A stretch of 64,000 bases of DNA from Populus alba. Lineage: Eukaryota > Streptophyta > Magnoliopsida > Malpighiales > Salicaceae. The position numbers were made by a program, and so were the translations under genes. Positions 33,852-46,956 of the stretch are shown here, piece after piece. Under the pieces are notes generated by a model. It saw nothing but the letters and a program-made list of their open reading frames with translations. It searched no databases and was not told the origin of the DNA. The stretch is taken from NCBI RefSeq assembly GCF_005239225.2, contig NC_133294.1, positions 16,567,631-16,631,630 of the forward strand, given 5' to 3'. Positions within the stretch are counted from its first letter, which is position 1, and each line of letters opens with the position of its first letter.

Positions 33852-36525
33852 TTAAGTGCCTGGGCAACAGTGGGTGGGTTCTGAAGTAGGTGAAGAAATG
33901 ACTTGTGTATGAAGGTTTAGTTTTTGAATTGGTTTGAGGATATTATTTTTTGCACGGGTAGTCATGGAGTGACAGGGAGGTGGTGGGGAGGCTGGGTGTG
34001 TAACAAGGGAGGGAGGTATTGGAGATGTAGCAGATAAGGGTGGTATTGAAGTAGCAGCAGCAGGAGGCAATTCTGGAGCAGTGATGACTGGAGTGTAAGA
34101 AGACAGCTGAGATGGAAGAGGAACAGAGACTTTAATAACTGGGGGCAACCATAACACTGCAGTGGTTGAATTGGGGCGTGGAAGTGTGCTGTGAAGATGA
34201 GTATAAGGAAAAACAGATTCAACAAACTGGACATGACGAGAAACAAAAGTTTTTGAAGCAGATGGTTCAAAACAAAGATATGCATGCTGTGATAATGAGT
34301 ATCCAAGAAAAACACATGGTTTGGATTTTAGGTTCTAATTTGTGGGACGAATATGACGAATCATGGATAGCACAGGCAACCGAAACTTTTTAACTTGGAA
34401 TAGTTGGGTGTTGTTTTGAAAATTAATTCAAATGGACTAGAGAGATTGAGAGATGTGGTAGGCATCCTATTAATGAGATGCACAGCAGCACTAAAGGCAT
34501 GATTCCAGAATGTTAATGGAAGGGATGCATGTGAGAGTAGCGTGAGGCCAGTCTCAACAATGTGACGGTGCCTGCGTTCAGAATAGCCATTCAATTCTGG
34601 GGTATGAGGTGGTGTGGTCATATGAGTGATCCCTACTGTAGAGAGAAAATTTCGAAGGCTAAGAAACTCCCCCCCATTATCAGTGTAGAGAGTGACTATA
34701 CTGTGCTTGAAATAATTCTCAACAATGGCTTTATATCGTGTAAAAACATCATGAACATCAGATTTTCGTTTAAGGGGATAAAACCAGACATATGTGGTGA
34801 AATGATCAACAAATATGACATAGTATTTAAAACCTGCAGAGGACACAATTGGAGAAGTCCAAACATCGGAGAAAACAATTTGCAATGGATGTGTAGAGAC
34901 AAGAGTGGAAGTAGAGAATGGCAACTTATGACTTTTATTGCAATGGCAGGCATTACAGGAGAAATCAGAAGTGATAGATGCAGATGATGCTAAATGAGAA
35001 TGAGTGAGAACATGTTTTAAAATAGGAAATGCTGGATGTCCTAAGCGACTATGCCAGATTGCAGATGTGGTTTTGGTAGTAGAGAAGGCGAGAAGTGGGG
35101 GAGATTGTGGTCTTGAAGCCGGGCATTCATACACTCCATCCTTAACACTGCCTTGAAAGAGAATTGCCCCCGTTTGAAGATCCTTCACAAAGAACAGAGA
35201 AGGTAAGAACTCGACAGAAATATTATTAGTGACACAAAACTGATAAAAAGAAATCAAGTTTCTTTGCATAGTTGGTACACATAGAACATTAGACAATGTA
35301 AAGGATGATGTAGGAGAGGATAGATGTGTAGAACTGGTGTGTGTAATTGGAAGATTGGTACCATCGCCTATCATCACATCATCTGATCCACTGTAAGGAG
35401 AGTGCAGTGATAAATGTTCCAAATCTGCTGTTACATGATGAGAGGCACCACTGTCAAGTAACCATGTAGGAGAGGGTGATGAGTTGTTGGCAACAAAGTT
35501 CACTCGTGGCTGCCAAGAAGAAGAAGAGTGTTGGGAGGCTGAAGATTCAGTATTTGTGGCATTTGTTGGAACTAACTGAAATGATGGGCAGCGTTTGGCT
35601 GTATGACCATGAATGCCACATATTTGGCAGAAGCCTTGATATGGGCGCAGAGGAGGACAAGCAGGTCGATAATTAGGACGATTGAAGGTAGGCCTGAAAG
35701 TACTGGGAGGAGAAGAACGCCAGAAATGGGAATTAGCAGATGATGGAGAAGGAGGGCGAAAGTTGAAGGATGAACGAGTATTACGCCATGTAGGAGAACT
35801 CTTTTGTGTAAGATTGGCAGTAATGGGAAGGGGTGTTGCATGGGAGGATGACATGGCTTCAAAAGAAAGAAGCTTTTCATGCAGTTCATCAAATGAAATA
35901 GAAGTATCACGGGCTTGAACTGCACGAACAAGCTCTTTATAGTCTTCATCAAGACCATCCAAGATTGTATCAGTGAGGTCTTCGGGATCCATGGGTGCAC
36001 CTAATATAGCCAGTTCATCAGCAGTGGCTTTGACAGAGTGAAGAAATTCAGTAATAGATTGAGATCCTTTGGATGGATGTTTGAGCTGGTTTTTAATTTG
36101 CTTGATACGACCACGTGAAGGTTTAGCATACGTGATGGCCAAGATATTCCAAGCTTCTTGAGCAGTCTTTGCACAAGCAATGAAAGGAATGATCGTGGGA
36201 GAAAGAGATCCTATCAAGGCATTAAGCAGAAGCTTATCCTGACGAATCCAAAACTTATGAGAGGGATTTGTTATTGTGACATTGTCTACAATAATAGGAT
36301 TGGGAGGGCAGGGTGTGGATCCATCGATGTATCCAATGAGATCATATCCAATGAATAAGGTTTAAACTGAAGTTTCCAGGAAAGGTAGTTTGTGGATGTG
36401 AGTTTGAGAGGTGTTTGTGCAGTGGTATTTATTGTTATAAGAGAAACTTCTTGGTGAGGAAGGCTGGAAGAAGAGAAGGTAGTTGCTGAGTCGATTTGTG
36501 TTGTCATGTTTTTGTGTTGAATCAA
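33852..36525 (-). pseudogene. copia 2 gag, protease and integrase
   Basis: Gag starts at ATG 36525 (MTTQIDSATTFSSS) and shifts frame near 36290. A 618-codon open stretch (36217-34361) then carries the rest of gag, a CCHC knuckle (CQICGIHGHTAKRC, about 35580-35620), the protease box LLDSGASHH with intact Asp, and the integrase zinc finger (HSRLGH ... CNAC). The DDE core shows FSDVWTSP, YTDNGGEF and the ELNGYSERRH Glu. After a frameshift at about 34360 the integrase tail and Pro/Ser-rich linker continue to 33852. Similar to Retrofit/Ale-type copia polyproteins. Confidence 0.88.
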
Positions 36526-36581
36526 AGGATCGATAGATTGTAACAGAAGAAAGAAGAACTAATGAAGAATAGACTTAAGCA

Positions 36582-36593
36582 GCTCTGATACCA
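36582..36593 (-). other. primer-binding site of copia 2
   Basis: Minus strand TGGTATCAGAGC directly after the 5' LTR, an exact initiator tRNA-Met-type PBS. Confidence 0.9.
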
Positions 36594-36839
36594 TGATGGA
36601 AGGAATGTTTTATACAATGTTCTGTTGTTCTTATTAATCAATTAAGCTATACATATAGATTTACAAGAAACGATCAAAACCTAAATACAGGGAAGGATAA
36701 GTTACAAGAACAAAGATAAGTTGTAGCTGTTGCTGAATATAAGGAAATTCAAATATGGAAGACTTGATCTTCAGCTTGATAATGTCGATCTTCAGAAGAC
36801 TTGATCTTCAGCTGGATAATGTTGATCTTCATTCTAATA
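36594..36839 (-). repeat. 5' LTR of copia 2 (right in window)
   Basis: 246 bp, 244 of 246 positions identical to 32074-32319. Starts TATTAGAA and ends CCATCA in element orientation. Confidence 0.92.
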
Positions 36840-36843
36840 CTTA

Positions 36844-37487
<644 letters not shown>

Positions 37488-37547
37488 CGCAGCAACTCAG
37501 TTTTCTCTTTGTGATGTTTTGTTTTTGAAAATAGCCTGCCTTCCATT

Positions 37548-40064
37548 TTTATAGCTCTACAAGTAGGTGTGAAATGGGTAGTATCAGTCTGTGGAATTAA
37601 TATTGCTTAAATTCCTGTCGGCCCTCCTTGTTCTGAAAAATCTGGACGTGCCCATTATATCCACACTTTCAATCGTTAATTTAGATTTATAAGAACGGTC
37701 ATACCCAGAAGTCTGCAAAGGATTGCGGAACACTTAAAACACATTTTTCCTGGCAGAAAAGGCAACTGGTTCGGTCTCCTATGTTTGGTTTAAAGACTAT
37801 GAGCACATCTTCAACAAGACCTTAAAGCCAAATCTAGCTGTGTATTTATGGAGAAACTTACAATAGTCGACTTCCTGAGATAAATCGGACCTACAAGATT
37901 ATCACCTACAATCTGTTGGCAATTTAAAGCTTTGAAAGTTGGAGAAGCAGTATCAGACCGTTAGTTAATTAATTACAGGCATGTTATAGAATTTAATTTG
38001 GTATAATTTTTAGCTGCTGCGGAAAGGAGATAATAGAGCGTGACTGAAGCAATTTTATACACCTTTCCATTAATCATTATGGGTTAAAATAGTTAATTAA
38101 AAGAAAACGTACGTAGCAATTCGTTTCATTGATTAAAAAACAGTTGGCAGATAAGAAAACATGAAAAATCACAAAGCTAAAAAGAATAAAAACAAGACTC
38201 ATAATGTATTAACTTTTAAAACTCGTGATTTGAAAAATTAGACCAAAAATATCTTATCTAAAAAAACTACAAAACCCAGTCTCCAACCAATTAAATATAA
38301 AAGGATTAACTTGGAAAAAGAATGTCAATTGCACAAAAAGATCCAAAACAAAAAATAATTGATAATTAAAAAAATAAGGATTAAAATTGAAATATAAAAC
38401 AAATTTTATTTTTGATTGAAAGGTATATTTGCAAAGAAAAATCAATTGAATAAAAGGATCCCCAAAAAAAAATCAAAATAATGAGGATCAAAATTAAAAT
38501 AAAAAATAAAAAAAATTTTTTTAAGGTGAAATTAAAAAAAAAATCAATTTAACAAAAGGTCCAAAAAATTAAAAGAATAAAAACCAAAATGAAGAATGTA
38601 ATATTTGGTAAATTGGAATTGATGGAAGAAGTTGAAAACAAATAAAACTTCTATAAAAAGACAATGAAAAAAACTATAAATCAAAAAAATAAGGACTAAA
38701 ACAAAAATACCAACAACAAAGAAGGTCAAACTATAAATTTTAGAGCATGAGAAAAAAAAAAAAAAACAAGAAGAAAAAAGAAAAGCATACTAGCAACAAA
38801 GATCACAACTACTAACACGAACCACACAACCAGTAAAGAACATTATGGCAATTCTAATGACATTGCAGAAAGGTATTTTTTGGATGCTAAGTGGTGTCGC
38901 CCGAACTACGTGGGCACCTTCCATATGCCTGCAAGTGTGTTTCATGCACCCCAATTTTTTTATTATTTTATTATTTTTTATTTTTATGAAAAAACTCAAT
39001 TGCTTTTAAGATGGCCTGATAATCAAGAAAAAAATCTTTTTAAAAAGAAAAAAAAAGCTATTGCGGCCATTTTATTATTATTTTCAAGGGAATTTTGGTA
39101 ATTTCCCTGTGCTTTTGATTTTTTTTATTATATTTTATATTTGGCCAAGTAAGAAATTGTCTCTTATCTTACATGATAATAATAATAATAATAATCATTT
39201 TAAAAATACTAAATTGCCTTTTAACACTAGCATTGAAGATTTTGTTTTTAAGGGTATTTTAGTCATTTCACTATATTTTTGAAATGCCAAAAAACATTAA
39301 GCTTGATTATTTTGATAATAACTAATGTGCCATGTAAAAACACTTTAAGTCTCTAATAACTAGGTTTAAGTTATTTGATATGAGAGACAAAACTATCATT
39401 ATACTATTTCAATAAACAATGCCAATAAATTTATGTGTAGTTTTTTTTCAATCCATATTTATCTTTAAATATTTATTGTTTTCTATCAATTAGAAAATAC
39501 TAGATGTCATTCATTAGACTACGGCAAACACACTTTTGAGTTTATACAAAGATACTAGGAGTTTTTTTATAACAAAATAAGGACTCTCTAAGAATAATAT
39601 TCAATTTGTTTTTTTTTAGGATTTGTGAAAAATATAATAAAATGAAAGCTTGCTTTTAATCAGACATTTTTACTCTCCATACCAAATAAAAACCACAAAA
39701 CAGAGCTGCAACCATAGGATGCGGCTTTGCCTCCACACAAACAGCACTGCCAAGATAAACTACCAAGATAAAAATCCAAGGGAAAACTCCATAAAACCAA
39801 AAAACTATCTCAAATCTGATTTAAATTATTACTAAATCTTTCCAACTATCATCGTCTTTTCCATATCAAAAGAGATCTTCAAACCAAGCTAGTAACATCA
39901 ATTTAAAAACTTTAGCTCCTCCTTAGGCTAACTCCGATATGCCGAGAAAAAAACTTCCATTGTCAATTTAAAAACTTTAGCTGTTCTATTCTATCACTGC
40001 CCGAATTCAATTCATTGCTTGTTCTTCATTGGCGCACTTCAACTGGTTCATTTGATGCTTGCAG
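37548..40064. other. AT-rich intergenic stretch
   Basis: No gene recognised. 38100-38800 is A-rich with an imperfect gattaaaa/aaaataaaa character; 39179-39195 is a short AAT microsatellite. Other exons matching the SCP2 fragment at 40065 were looked for and not seen. Confidence 0.55.
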
Positions 40065-40137
40065 GGGTGCATTGAAGATCAAGGGTAGTTTGAGTGCTGC
40101 GCAGAAATTCACTCCTGACATCTTCCCCAAGCTGTGA
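40065..40137 (+). pseudogene. SCP2: orphan last exon of sterol carrier protein 2 (SCP2)
   Basis: After a good acceptor (gcttgcag at 40057-40064) the frame reads GALKIKGSLSAAQKFTPDIF and ends PKL with a TGA at 40135-40137. This matches the C-terminal exon of plant SCP2, a small peroxisomal lipid-transfer protein. The usual last residues before the stop (a Pro/Ser/Lys-Leu peroxisome-targeting end) appear shortened but still end in Leu. No other SCP2 exon is visible within the preceding 2.5 kb, so this is either a duplicated gene fragment or the end of a gene with a very long intron. The A-tail of a LINE lies 225 bp downstream. Confidence 0.7.
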
Positions 40138-40623
40138 GCTACTACTGGGAGACTATACAACCGGTTGAAAGCTGTCCATCAACGTCTTTTATTGTTGATG
40201 AATTCATAAATTGTAGGTTTTTTCATTTAACATGGGACTAGATCGGAGGCTGTTAAGCCTAGAACAATCTTTGTAATTATAAAGCTCCACAATCCTCTTT
40301 GTTTATCAATTTACATGTTACTGTTTCTTGGACTACAAATCATTAGATTGTGCAATCCTTGGTTTTTTTTTTTTTGAAAGATGTGTATATTATATAAGCG
40401 TCAAAGTCTGACGGGAATAGAACAAAAGCTACGCAATATCTTAATATGGCATAAAGTCATATTAAGGATAAAGCGCAACTTAAGATAAACCAAAGCAAAG
40501 AAAACCATACAAAATCCATCCAAATGAGCTGAAACTAAACATTCCTCAACAAAACAAAACAGAAAATACTCAAAGACATAATGGGAGAAGAAACAATAGC
40601 AAGCCCATAGAAAAATGGTGGAT

Positions 40624-43600
40624 TCAAAGCCAGGCAACAAATTCACTTGATCTCCGCACTCCTTGCTTAGCCAAACCATCTGCCATGCAATTACTTTCAC
40701 GAAAGATATGAGAGAAGGTGATTGAAACAAAATATGCTTTCAGTCTATTAACATAGGAGAACAAATTATGATGCTTCCAGTGACGACTGAGAGGATTATT
40801 CATCCAGCGAATAGCATTGACAGAGTCAGATTCGATGATGAGGTGTTGATGGTGTAAATGACAATTAGATGCTGATAGATCAATGGCTTTCACAATAGCC
40901 CTTAACTCAGCAATATTAGAGTCTAAAATACCAACTGGAATAGAGAACATACCGAGCACATGGCCATGATGATTTCGCAGCACACCACCTATTCCAGAGG
41001 GGCCTGGCTTACCAAGAGAAGAGCCGTCCACATTCCATTTGAGCCTATTAATCATAGGAGGAGACCATATATTTTTAATCCTGAAAGAGTGAGCATTGGA
41101 CCACCGAAGCAAGCCATCTGCCGATCTGATCAGATCTGAAGGGGAGTATGGAAATCTGAATGGATAGCTTTTAGCCAAAGACATAGACGGGCGATAATAA
41201 GAAAAAAAAATTGAGTCATAATCAGGTGTCTTCTGTTGGAAAATGAGATCATTTCGAAGGAGCCAAAGAGACCATGCCACTGAGAAGAACAACATCAACC
41301 ATGCCTTCCTTTGAAAATTACCATGCACCATGGAAGACCATTGAGACCACATATCTGAGAAGCTCTTTGGGCAACACCAAACTAAACCCCACCATTTAAT
41401 GATTTTGGACCAAATGAGCCAATGCTTATGGCAGTGAAGCAGAATATGGTCCACCGATTCTGCTTCAACAAGGCAAATAGGGCAATTTGATTCCGAGCTA
41501 CTCAAGATACCTCTTCGAACCAACATACATCGGGTGTTGAGTCTGTTAATGATAGCCATCCAGCAAAAGATCTCTACCTTAGGAGGGACAATACCTTTCC
41601 AAAATCCAGCAAATGAGAAGGCATTGTTTGTGGAAGGCTTTGGACTCAACAATCCGCAGAGAGATTTCACTGAAAATCTTCCTGAATTATTGTCCTTCCA
41701 AATTAGTCTATCCTCTCCATCTTTTTCCATGAGTACTATTGATAGGATTGCATATAGTTGATCAAGCAAGCCAATGTTGCGCCCCCGTAGTGGACGTATC
41801 CATGAAAAAAACCAAATCCACTCATACCCTTCCCACATTCCCATCTTAGCAATGGTGGCATCTTTGTCATTGGATAATTGGAAAAGAGTAGGGAAGTGAT
41901 CTGCTAAACAGTGATTATTAAGCCAGCAATCAAGCCAAAAACAAAGTTTTCTTGCCATTTCCGATAAGGACCAAAGATTGCTCATTCACAATATCCTGCA
42001 ACTTATTATTTCTCACACAATGATTGACAATCCGAGACCATGTAGTTGCAGTTCCTGGAATAGGAGCTTGCAGCAGCAGATTAGAGCAATTGGTGTTGTA
42101 GATGCTTTTGATCACACCCTTCCACATACTTGATTCCTCCAACCTAAACCTCCATAACCATTTAAAGAGCAGAGCTGTATTTTTGTCCCTTAAAGAACCA
42201 ATCCCAAGACCACCCGCATGTTTTGGAAGAGTAACAGTTGCCCAGCTAACATTGCATATTTTGTGCCTTTCCGGATTTCCAGACCAGAGGAAGGATCGAA
42301 GTTTCTGATCAATTTTGGAGGCTACCGTAGTAGGCATGGGGAACATAGATAGGTAGTAGATGGGGAGATTGTTGAGCACAGATTTAATCAAGCACAAACG
42401 ACCCCCAATAGATAAGAATCTGCCTTTCCACGAAGCCAACCGATAACTGATATTGCGCAAAATAGGGTTCCACATTGTAGCTCTGCCCAAGTTTCCACCG
42501 ATGGGGAGCCCAAGATACATGAGAGGCAATTGATCCTGCTTGCATCTGAGAAGCTGAGCTGTGAAGGTACATGTATGAGCTGCTACACCCACACCCACAA
42601 TACTGCTTTTATGAAAATTGACCTTCAGCCCTGAGACAAGTTCAAAGCATAATAGGATACGTTTAATGTTCTGCATGCTATGAAGAGAGTCTGAGCTGAA
42701 CATAAGGGTGTCGTCCGCAAACTGTAGGTGAGATATGACAAGCCCTGAATTGTCAATGTTTATACCCGAAGTCAAACCCAAATCACAACCACGCTGCAAC
42801 ATACAACTCAAACCCTGGACTGCAATGTTGAAGAGAAACGGAGAGAGAGGGTCTCCTTGGCGTAGGCCTTTAGCTAAGCAGAACTCCTCCGTGGGAGACC
42901 CATTAACAAGCACAGACATTTTTGCCGTTGATATGCATTGCATTATCCACCCTCGCCATCTACTACCGAAGCCCATACTAGCCATGATGTCATTAATATA
43001 TTCCCATAACACCGAATCAAAGGCTTTATGAAAATCTAGTTTGAAAAGATAAGCTTTACCCTTTTTCTTCTTGATGAAAGAAAGGACCTCATTTGCAATC
43101 AAGACGCTGTCTAAAATTTGCCTCCCTTTGATGAAAGCATTTTGATGATGAGAGATGACCTCTGGCATAACATGTTTCAACCTAGTTGCAAGAATCTTTG
43201 AGAAAATCTTGTATAGGCTACCCACCAAACTAATAGGTCTGAAATCCGATAGCTTGATAGCACTTTTAATCTTTGGAATAAGAGTAACGAAGGTGCTATT
43301 GATACCTGCAGGGAGGAGATTAGTCCGATAGAATTCATCAACCATCTGGATAATGTCCTGACCTATAATGTTCCATGCTTTCTTGATGAAAAGAAAGTTA
43401 ATACCATCAGGACCTGGGGCTTTATTTCCATCACAATCCCACACAGCTGCTTTAATCTCTTCTGCAGAAAATGGAAATTCAAGAGCAGCCGAGGAGGAAG
43501 ACTTCAGCCTTGAGAATTCTAGTTTTGAACATGACGCTCTAGGTCTGTTCTGGTGGGAGTACAAGTTGCGGAAAAAGTGAAAGACAGCTAGCTTCACCTC

Positions 43601-44797
43601 ATTTGGTTTAGATAGGATCTTTCCATCAACCTCCAAGCATGCAAGTTGATTCTTTTTCTGTCTTGTTGTAGCAGCTAAATGAAAGAATCGGGTATTTTTA
43701 TCTCCAAGCTTACACCACTGAATTCTTGACTTCTGATGCCAGGCAGACTCTTGAGCTCTATACAGGATTTTGAGCTGGGAGGCAATGGATTTACTTCTAA
43801 TCAGTTCATCAGTATTCAAGACCCTGCACTCATTTTGACGATCCATTAAGTCAGCTTCAAGTTCTAGTTCTTCAATTCTATCATTCATGTTTCCCACAGA
43901 TGCTTTACTCCATTGTCGACATCTCTCTTTCAACATCTTTAGAGCTGGGACCATTTTCCTTGTACCAGATTTGGAAACCGCGATTGAGCTCCAGAAGCTC
44001 TGAATCATAATCCTGAAATCAGACGCAAGCCACCAGTAATTCATGAATCGAAAAGGTTTCGGGCCCCAATTTGTATGATCTAGCAACAGATGCAAAGGCC
44101 TATGATCGGATGAATATTTTGAGAGACCAAATAAAGAGGAGGATGGGAAAGCCTGCAACCAATCCCCCGAGAGAAATATTCTATCAATCCGGCTTGCCGC
44201 ATTACCTCGAGACCATGTAAATTTTCTTCCATTTAAGGGGAGCTCTATAAGATTACAATCATCAATGCAATTTTTAAATCTTGACATGGAAGATGTGATT
44301 TGTGAGCCGCCTTTCCTATCTGATGGAAATAAGGTTTCATTAAAATCACCCGCAAGACACCACGGCTTGCTAACACTATCCCTGAATGTAACAAGATAAG
44401 TCCACAGCTCATTCTTCAGGATCCCAATATTCGGAGCATATACAAAAGAGACTAGACAATCTAGATTGGATCGAGTGAAGGTGCCTTCGATATGCAAAAC
44501 ACGGCCATTCATAGCAACAGAACATCCAGAGACACAAAATAGATTCGGATTCCAAATACATAAAATCCCCCCTGAAAGGCCCAATGAGGGAACTACATAC
44601 CAAGCCTTAGGATGACGACCCCATATAGCAGTAATAGTGAAATCATTCAAAGTTTCCAATTTTGTTTCCAAAATACCCAGGATATGAAGATTAAATTTTC
44701 TACCGAGATTCCTCAAACATCTCTTTTTTTCTCTGCCCCCTAATCCACAAACATTCCATACAATTATACTACCCATATAAGTGATTTCAGAGACCAT
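40624..44797 (-). pseudogene. LINE ORF2: endonuclease, reverse transcriptase, RNase H (one frameshift)
   Basis: ATG 44797 starts an APE-type endonuclease (VWNVCGLGG, ETKLE, LAGDFNE, SDHRPL). The RT follows (APGPDGINFLFIK, KLDFHKAFDSVLW, GLRQGDPLSPFLF, and the catalytic FADD at about 42703-42714). A zf-RVT region comes next (about 41600-41400, with CPIC ... HILLHCHKHW). The C-terminal RNase H (NVDGSSLGKPGPSGIGG, AELRAI, ESDS, ADGLAKQG) ends at 40624. All catalytic residues are present. Between 41930 and 41985 the frame shifts within a T-rich run (tttgtttttgg), splitting it into 955- and 453-codon parts. Without that single-base change it would be a full-length ORF2. Confidence 0.9.
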
Positions 44798-44823
44798 ACC
44801 TTCAGACTATATATGGAAGCAAA

Positions 44824-46956
44824 TCATGTCTTCTTCCTTAGGATCCACTCTTCCTGTTCTCGATCTAGGAATCCCTGCAGAGTCTGAGTCATGAGTGTGC
44901 TATCGTCATGCCCTTGGAGAATAGCTTTTCCAACTTCCCAGCAAGCAGTGGCTTCGGCCCAGTTATCAGAATGTGTAGGCTCATATGCTTCATCACCAAC
45001 ATTGGTGTCGGGTCTGTATCTTGAACTACTTGCCTCATCCTCACCCATCAATTCCTTACCAGATTTGATAATAGCATTTCTATTCTTTATCCCATTATCA
45101 GAAACTGAATATTCAACAATTACGGTCTCTGATTGCATACCGTTGTGTTTTCCCATATGACTTGATTTCCTCCTCCTAAGAGATTTTGTTCTGCGTGTGA
45201 GCTTTTTTGCGTGTTTTCTGTGGGATTTCCTGTGTCCTACTTCCAGAGCCGTAAGCTCATATGGATCAGCAATAGGAGTGATGAAGGTTGTAAAAGATGG
45301 CCCAATGCTTGTTGAATCACGATTGGTTTCCGATCCTATGCTTGAAGATTTCTGTTGTTTCTTACGGCCCATATTCTGTAGGAGTCCACTGTCATAAACG
45401 ATATGTTGATCCAGCCCATCCTTAATAGGAAAGCAAGAAACATGTTGCACATCTACCTCTCCGCATGCAACTGAATCCACCTCGACACATACGAAAGGTA
45501 CCAAGGCTAATCGATTATCAACTTCGGATGTACTCTCATTAGATAAACCTGCATGTCTACAAAATTCAGTAATTTCTGGGTAGAGGTACAACGGTGAAAC
45601 TTCAGACCAGATGAGTGTGCTAGCAATCTGAGTTTGGGAGCCCAATAATCCGGTGAATTCATATTCAAATTCGGGTTTTTGTTTTGTCTCTATGTGAGTC
45701 GTTGCTGCTCTATTAGTTTCCTCACAAAAATCATCTTCGTCGTCATCGGATAGCACAGTAGTTGAACACAATGATACATCCATAGAGTGTTTGATTGTTG
45801 TGAGAGAGGGGATAAACTCACCTTTGATTTCTTTCAAACTGACCTCAACCTGCACTCCATCGAGTTGAAGCAATACTTGATCATGTAAAGGTTCCAGCGT
45901 TGTGGTTCGAATAAGAACCCTAATACCTGATATGGACCCCTGACTAACACAGGAAGTGTCGTATCCTACAATATTTCCCCAGCTCTGAAGCAAAATATTG
46001 ATACAGTTTTTGTTCCACCCTTCCATTGGCAAACCAAATATGGAGATCCAAGCAAATCTGTCATATGCTCTAGTCCTTGTTTCCCACTGTCTGAGATTGC
46101 TGAATAGTGAATGCAGCACAGATACTTTATTCAGTTGTTCTTGCATTGAGGCTAACTGATCCACATAGGTAATAATCACCTGACTAGCTCCCAAAAAACG
46201 AAAGCTCATAGCTTTGACACTTGATTTTAAAACTGTTGCCTCCAGTGTTGCTAAATCCACATTTGGCAAGATATTTCCAACTAAGCTCCTATGCAACCAT
46301 TCCTGATCCTCAACCGTGGAGTTGTACTGTATCATTCTCCTCGTCATTGTGCCCATATATTGTGGTTTAGATGTGAGTACCTCAGCAAAGGATCTATTAT
46401 CTCTGAACATAAGTTGGGATTTATGAGGTGATGCAGGTTTGGATAGGGGTTTAGTAGGTGATGTTGTCGGGGGAGGTTTAGAGGATTGAAGCTTAGCTGG
46501 GTTCACTCTCAATTTATAAGAATCGAACCATACTTTACTAGCTTGGTCACAAATATCAATCACAGGCAATGGAGATAGTATGTCTACAAAACCAAAGCGT
46601 CGGCCAAGAACTGTTTTTCGTTTGGACAGAAATAATTTGATAACCTGGCCAAACTTGCCGAAAGTCTTTTTCAGGTCTTGATATTCCACCCACGAGGGGA
46701 ATCTCTCAAAAAACAATTTTAGATGGTCAGTACCAGTAGGGGTATTAACATGAGATGCCAGACTAAAAGTTTTTGTGGGGGGTTCAGATGGAAAGACAGG
46801 GGAGGCGACCTTGTTTGAAGGAAAAAAGACAGGATAATCTGATGGATTTAGGTGATGAGATGTTATTGTGGGTGGTTGAGGTAGGGTCTGAAGATGCTTG
46901 AGGACGGGCATAGGGGGGTGGTTTTTGATGGGGGGTGCAAAGGATTCAGACGGCAT
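44824..46956 (-). CDS. LINE ORF1 protein (RRM-like, basic C-terminus)
   Basis: A 710-residue open frame 26 bases upstream of ORF2 and in a different frame. Residues about 70-150 resemble an RRM (LKLFFERFPSWVEYQDLKK, then RRFGFVDIL). Residues about 215-390 match the DUF4283-like region typical of plant LINE ORF1 (AWISIFGLPMEGWNK). A very basic block (HRKHAKKLTRRTKSLRRRK, about residue 610) could bind nucleic acid. ORF1 proteins coat LINE RNA and assist target-primed reverse transcription. No stop or frameshift was seen. Confidence 0.85.
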   Translation of the reverse strand: MPSESFAPPIKNHPPMPVLKHLQTLPQPPTITSHHLNPSDYPVFFPSNKVASPVFPSEPPTKTFSLASHVNTPTGTDHLKLFFERFPSWVEYQDLKKTFGKFGQVIKLFLSKRKTVLGRRFGFVDILSPLPVIDICDQASKVWFDSYKLRVNPAKLQSSKPPPTTSPTKPLSKPASPHKSQLMFRDNRSFAEVLTSKPQYMGTMTRRMIQYNSTVEDQEWLHRSLVGNILPNVDLATLEATVLKSSVKAMSFRFLGASQVIITYVDQLASMQEQLNKVSVLHSLFSNLRQWETRTRAYDRFAWISIFGLPMEGWNKNCINILLQSWGNIVGYDTSCVSQGSISGIRVLIRTTTLEPLHDQVLLQLDGVQVEVSLKEIKGEFIPSLTTIKHSMDVSLCSTTVLSDDDEDDFCEETNRAATTHIETKQKPEFEYEFTGLLGSQTQIASTLIWSEVSPLYLYPEITEFCRHAGLSNESTSEVDNRLALVPFVCVEVDSVACGEVDVQHVSCFPIKDGLDQHIVYDSGLLQNMGRKKQQKSSSIGSETNRDSTSIGPSFTTFITPIADPYELTALEVGHRKSHRKHAKKLTRRTKSLRRRKSSHMGKHNGMQSETVIVEYSVSDNGIKNRNAIIKSGKELMGEDEASSSRYRPDTNVGDEAYEPTHSDNWAEATACWEVGKAILQGHDDSTLMTQTLQGFLDREQEEWILRKKT

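Larger units (their letters stand above)
32074..36839 (-). mobile_element. Ty1/copia element 2 (Ale/Retrofit-like), young
   Basis: Two 246-bp LTRs (32074-32319 and 36594-36839) differ at only two positions, and a perfect 5-bp TSD flanks them. In element orientation (minus) the order is LTR, tRNA-Met PBS, gag with CCHC knuckle, protease DSGA, integrase, RT YVDD, RNase H, polypurine tract, LTR. The LTR termini are TA...CA rather than TG...CA. Coding is broken by at least three frameshifts (near 36250, 34360, 33850) and one stop. Recent arrival is inferred from LTR identity. It sits in an intron of the second CRK pseudogene, in the same orientation as that gene. Confidence 0.94.

Noticed and set aside
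40340..40362. LINE target-site duplication
   Set aside because: The bases next to the poly(A) end could not be found again near the presumed 5' end.
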